A program made the position numbers and the translations under genes. Shown here piece after piece: positions 7,296 through 8,320 of a stretch of DNA of 8,320 bases. This DNA is from SIAJ01 sp036266155 (GTDB lineage: Bacteria; Planctomycetota; Planctomycetia; Gemmatales; Gemmataceae). The DNA lies in the NCBI GenBank assembly GCA_036266155.1, contig DATANR010000073.1, forward strand, positions 1 through 8,320, given 5' to 3'. Within the stretch, counting starts at the first letter, position 1. Every line of letters starts with the position of its first letter. The notes beneath the pieces are model-generated. The model ran no database searches, was not told the origin of the DNA, and was given only the letters and a program-made list of their open reading frames with translations.

Positions 7296-7346
7296 CGTGA
7301 GCGTTGATGACGAAATTCACCAGTCTGCCGAGCGATCGCGCTTAGT

Positions 7347-7751
7347 TTAGACGAGCACCTTGCCTGCCGACTGACAGCCGCAGGCTTTGCACACCGGGCA
7401 GACCAGCGCCTTGATGGCCTTGGTCGAGCAGGTTGCACATGCCTCGGTGAACCGCTCGTCGAGCGGCGTCTCACAACGCCAGCAGTGATCGAGCTTCACG
7501 CCCTTCGGCTTGGCGATCCGTGCGTACGGCCCACCCGGCTTGTGCGCTTCGAGCCGCGATCCGAGCTGGCCACGCAACACGTTGACGAAGCGCACGTCTT
7601 CCGGCGTGAACAGGTCAGGATGCTTCTTGTAGAGCGTGTTCAGGCGATTGATACAGGCTTCCGCTTCCGGTTCGACCTTGGCATCCTTGCGGGCCGCGAT
7701 GACGAGTTGGCGTAGGGCTTCCGTCTCGTTCTCGATAGTGTTGTGCTGCAC
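7347..7751 (-). CDS. Small Cys-rich zinc-ribbon-like protein of unknown function
   Basis: This 134-residue protein is not a family I can name. It starts at GTG 7751, with AAGGA (7761-7765) 9 bases upstream. Residues 8-65 look helical and charged (ALRQLVIAARKDAK, then a Leu-rich stretch and a HPDLFTPEDVRFVNVLRGQLG segment). The C-terminal third carries four cysteine pairs: C90/C93 (CWRC), C105/C108 (CATC), C118/C121 (CPVC) and C124/C126 (CGC). The first two CxxC pairs are spaced 11 residues apart, like a compact zinc ribbon; the last four could form a second metal site. There is no signal peptide, so it should be cytoplasmic, unlike its downstream neighbours. It is the first gene of the minus-strand cluster, 51 bp before the FGE, so co-transcription is likely. 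A link to FGE function (for example metal handling) would be speculation. Being a real gene is well supported by the cysteine pattern and spacing. Confidence 0.7.
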   Translation of the reverse strand: MQHNTIENETEALRQLVIAARKDAKVEPEAEACINRLNTLYKKHPDLFTPEDVRFVNVLRGQLGSRLEAHKPGGPYARIAKPKGVKLDHCWRCETPLDERFTEACATCSTKAIKALVCPVCKACGCQSAGKVLV

Positions 7752-7797
7752 GGGGGTCGATCCTTGGTGAAGAGGGGCGACGAGTCGAAGCGGGAGA

Positions 7798-7828
7798 TTA
7801 TCTTACGGAAACGGGATGGAAGGCCCAA
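7798..7828 (-). promoter_or_regulatory. Candidate sigma70-type promoter for the zinc-ribbon/FGE/sulfatase cluster
   Basis: On the minus strand, TTGGGC (7828-7823) is followed after 17 bases by TAAGAT (7805-7800); GATAAT (7803-7798) is an alternative -10 at 19 bases. The -10 lies about 47 bases before the GTG at 7751. The -35 has only three matches to consensus (TTG), so support is modest. It abuts the -35 of the opposite promoter. Confidence 0.3.
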
Positions 7829-7838
7829 TTGTGGGGCC
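7822..7838. repeat. Short inverted repeat over the divergent -35 boxes
   Basis: GGCCC (7822-7826) and GGGCC (7834-7838) form a 5-bp inverted repeat with a 7-base centre. The repeat straddles the junction of the two candidate -35 boxes, the place where an autoregulating antitoxin or other repressor could bind. It is short and GC-rich, so chance is a real alternative. Confidence 0.25.
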
Positions 7839-7857
7839 AAACAAGGCCGAGTATACT
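7829..7857 (+). promoter_or_regulatory. Candidate sigma70-type promoter for the antitoxin-like gene
   Basis: TTGTGG (7829-7834), a 17-base spacer, then TATACT (7852-7857), which matches five of six bases of the -10 consensus. The ATG at 7890 is 33 bases beyond the -10, leaving room for a short leader with GGGGA at 7878-7882. Confidence 0.4.
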
Positions 7858-7889
7858 GCCGTCGGCTTGGGACTTTCGGGGAACCAATC

Positions 7890-8156
7890 ATGAATCGCGT
7901 AAAGGCCGACTCGGCGCTGAAAGATGCTCTGACTCGAAACGGCGAGTAAGTCGAGGTCTGTGACGACGCTGGCAACATCATTGGTTACGCACTTACCGCC
8001 GCCGCGTTCTGGCAACTTCAAACGCCCGGACTCACGGAAGCGGACATTTATTACAACGAAGGCGATCCATTTGACCCCGAGGAAATGCGCGCAGCCCTTG
8101 CGGACCCGCGGCGCTATTCGACCGACGAGTTTCTCAAAGGGTTGGGACTCGAATGA
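7890..8156 (+). pseudogene. Antitoxin-like small protein gene interrupted by an in-frame TAA
   Basis: From ATG 7890 (GGGGA 7 bases upstream, candidate promoter at 7829-7857) the frame has 88 codons to TGA 8154-8156, but codon 20 is TAA (7947-7949). Before it lies MNRVKADSALKDALTRNGE. After it comes VEVCDDAGNIIGYALTAAAF, then an acidic helix-rich part (ADIYYNEGDPFDPEEMRAAL) and a RRYSTDEFLKGLGLE ending. Joined through the stop, this matches the architecture I recall for small planctomycete proteins often annotated as antitoxins: an 'LNG..VEVCDE.G..IGY' N-terminus, a variable middle, and a 'GRT..E.L..LG' end. No start codon follows the TAA until codon 66 (ATG 8085), so re-initiation would lose the core. 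A single base change from a Lys, Gln or Glu codon would give the stop. This is either a recent nonsense mutation or a base-calling error. The family name is inference; the interrupted frame is seen directly. Confidence 0.6.
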
Positions 8157-8221
8157 GATTTCTGGTTGCCTGGTCCGGTCGCGATTTCGACCCCGGCTTG
8201 GACTGCTTCCCAGAAACCTAA
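8153..8221 (+). other. 22-codon frame overlapping the antitoxin-like stop (possible decayed toxin start)
   Basis: ATG 8153 overlaps the TGA of the antitoxin-like gene (ATGA), an arrangement typical of translationally coupled toxin-antitoxin pairs. It encodes MRFLVAWSGRDFDPGLDCFPET and stops at TAA 8219-8221. The first eight residues would suit the first strand of a RelE/ParE-like toxin, but the rest does not, and none of the other two + frames to 8320 continues such a protein. It could be a truncated toxin remnant or simply chance. Confidence 0.2.
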
Positions 8222-8320
8222 CAGGTCGCCTCCTTCGCTTGCCGACATAGAACAATCGAGTCACGGCCTGACCGTGGACCGGGTAAATGGGGCAGACTTT
8301 GACGCCCCAACCGGCGAGCG
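8222..8320. other. Right-edge stretch with no recognised gene
   Basis: One + frame is open to the end of the window (it includes SLADIEQSSHGLTVDRVNGA), with a possible GTG start at 8274. It is too short to judge and may be the first codons of a gene lying outside. I see no RNA gene, terminator or repeat here. Confidence 0.3.

Noticed and set aside
7947..7949. Possibility that the TAA is recoded or read through as a programmed event
   Set aside because: No downstream stem-loop or other recoding signal is evident, and TAA is the least readily suppressed stop; a mutation or sequence error is simpler.
7803..8264. 153-codon minus-strand open frame at the right edge
   Set aside because: It is antisense to the interrupted antitoxin-like frame, is Arg-rich at its start, and shows no known motif; the + strand frame is more coherent.
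1..8320. CRISPR arrays, tRNA or rRNA genes, riboswitches
   Set aside because: No regularly spaced repeats, no cloverleaf-like segment and no conserved rRNA stretches were seen; non-coding gaps are short.

Overview
The window looks like a chromosomal segment from a GC-rich Gram-negative bacterium, most likely a planctomycete. This is inferred from the protein mix: an O/P-type porin with a long Pro/Ala-rich N-terminus, a DcaP-like barrel, a secreted type I sulfatase beside a true formylglycine-generating enzyme (FGE), and a small antitoxin-like protein of a style I associate with planctomycetes. High GC gives many long antisense open frames. The taxon cannot be proved from this sequence alone.

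Layout. The left edge (2-109, +) holds the last 35 residues of what looks like an IS4-type transposase. After a 181-bp gap come two co-directional outer-membrane beta-barrel genes on the + strand: a Porin_O_P-like protein with a near-lipobox and a roughly 100-residue Pro-rich linker (291-1835), and a second porin with a clean signal peptide and a short coiled coil (1879-3255). They meet, tail to tail with only 2 bp between stop codons, a minus-strand cluster that reads from right to left: a Cys-rich zinc-ribbon-like protein (7751-7347), an FGE (7295-6249), an arylsulfatase (6191-4404) and a secreted HAD-superfamily phosphatase (4247-3258). A terminator-like hairpin lies just after the sulfatase, and a second strong hairpin lies in the leader of the HAD gene, so the HAD gene may be partly uncoupled from the genes upstream.

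The right edge (7752-8320) starts with a compact divergent promoter region. It serves the zinc-ribbon gene on the minus strand and a small antitoxin-like gene on the plus strand. That small gene is cut by an in-frame TAA at codon 20, although its frame stays protein-like on both sides. An ATGA-overlapping 22-codon frame follows where a toxin partner would be expected, but it is too short and no toxin can be recognised.

How the genes may work together: the FGE converts the active-site Cys of the sulfatase to formylglycine; the sulfatase strips sulfate from an organic sulfate ester; the HAD enzyme may release phosphate from an organophosphate; and the two porins could admit the substrate or the freed anions through the outer membrane. 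The FGE-sulfatase pairing rests on visible catalytic motifs. The wider nutrient-scavenging role is inferred from neighbourhood. I see no phage, CRISPR, rRNA or tRNA genes.
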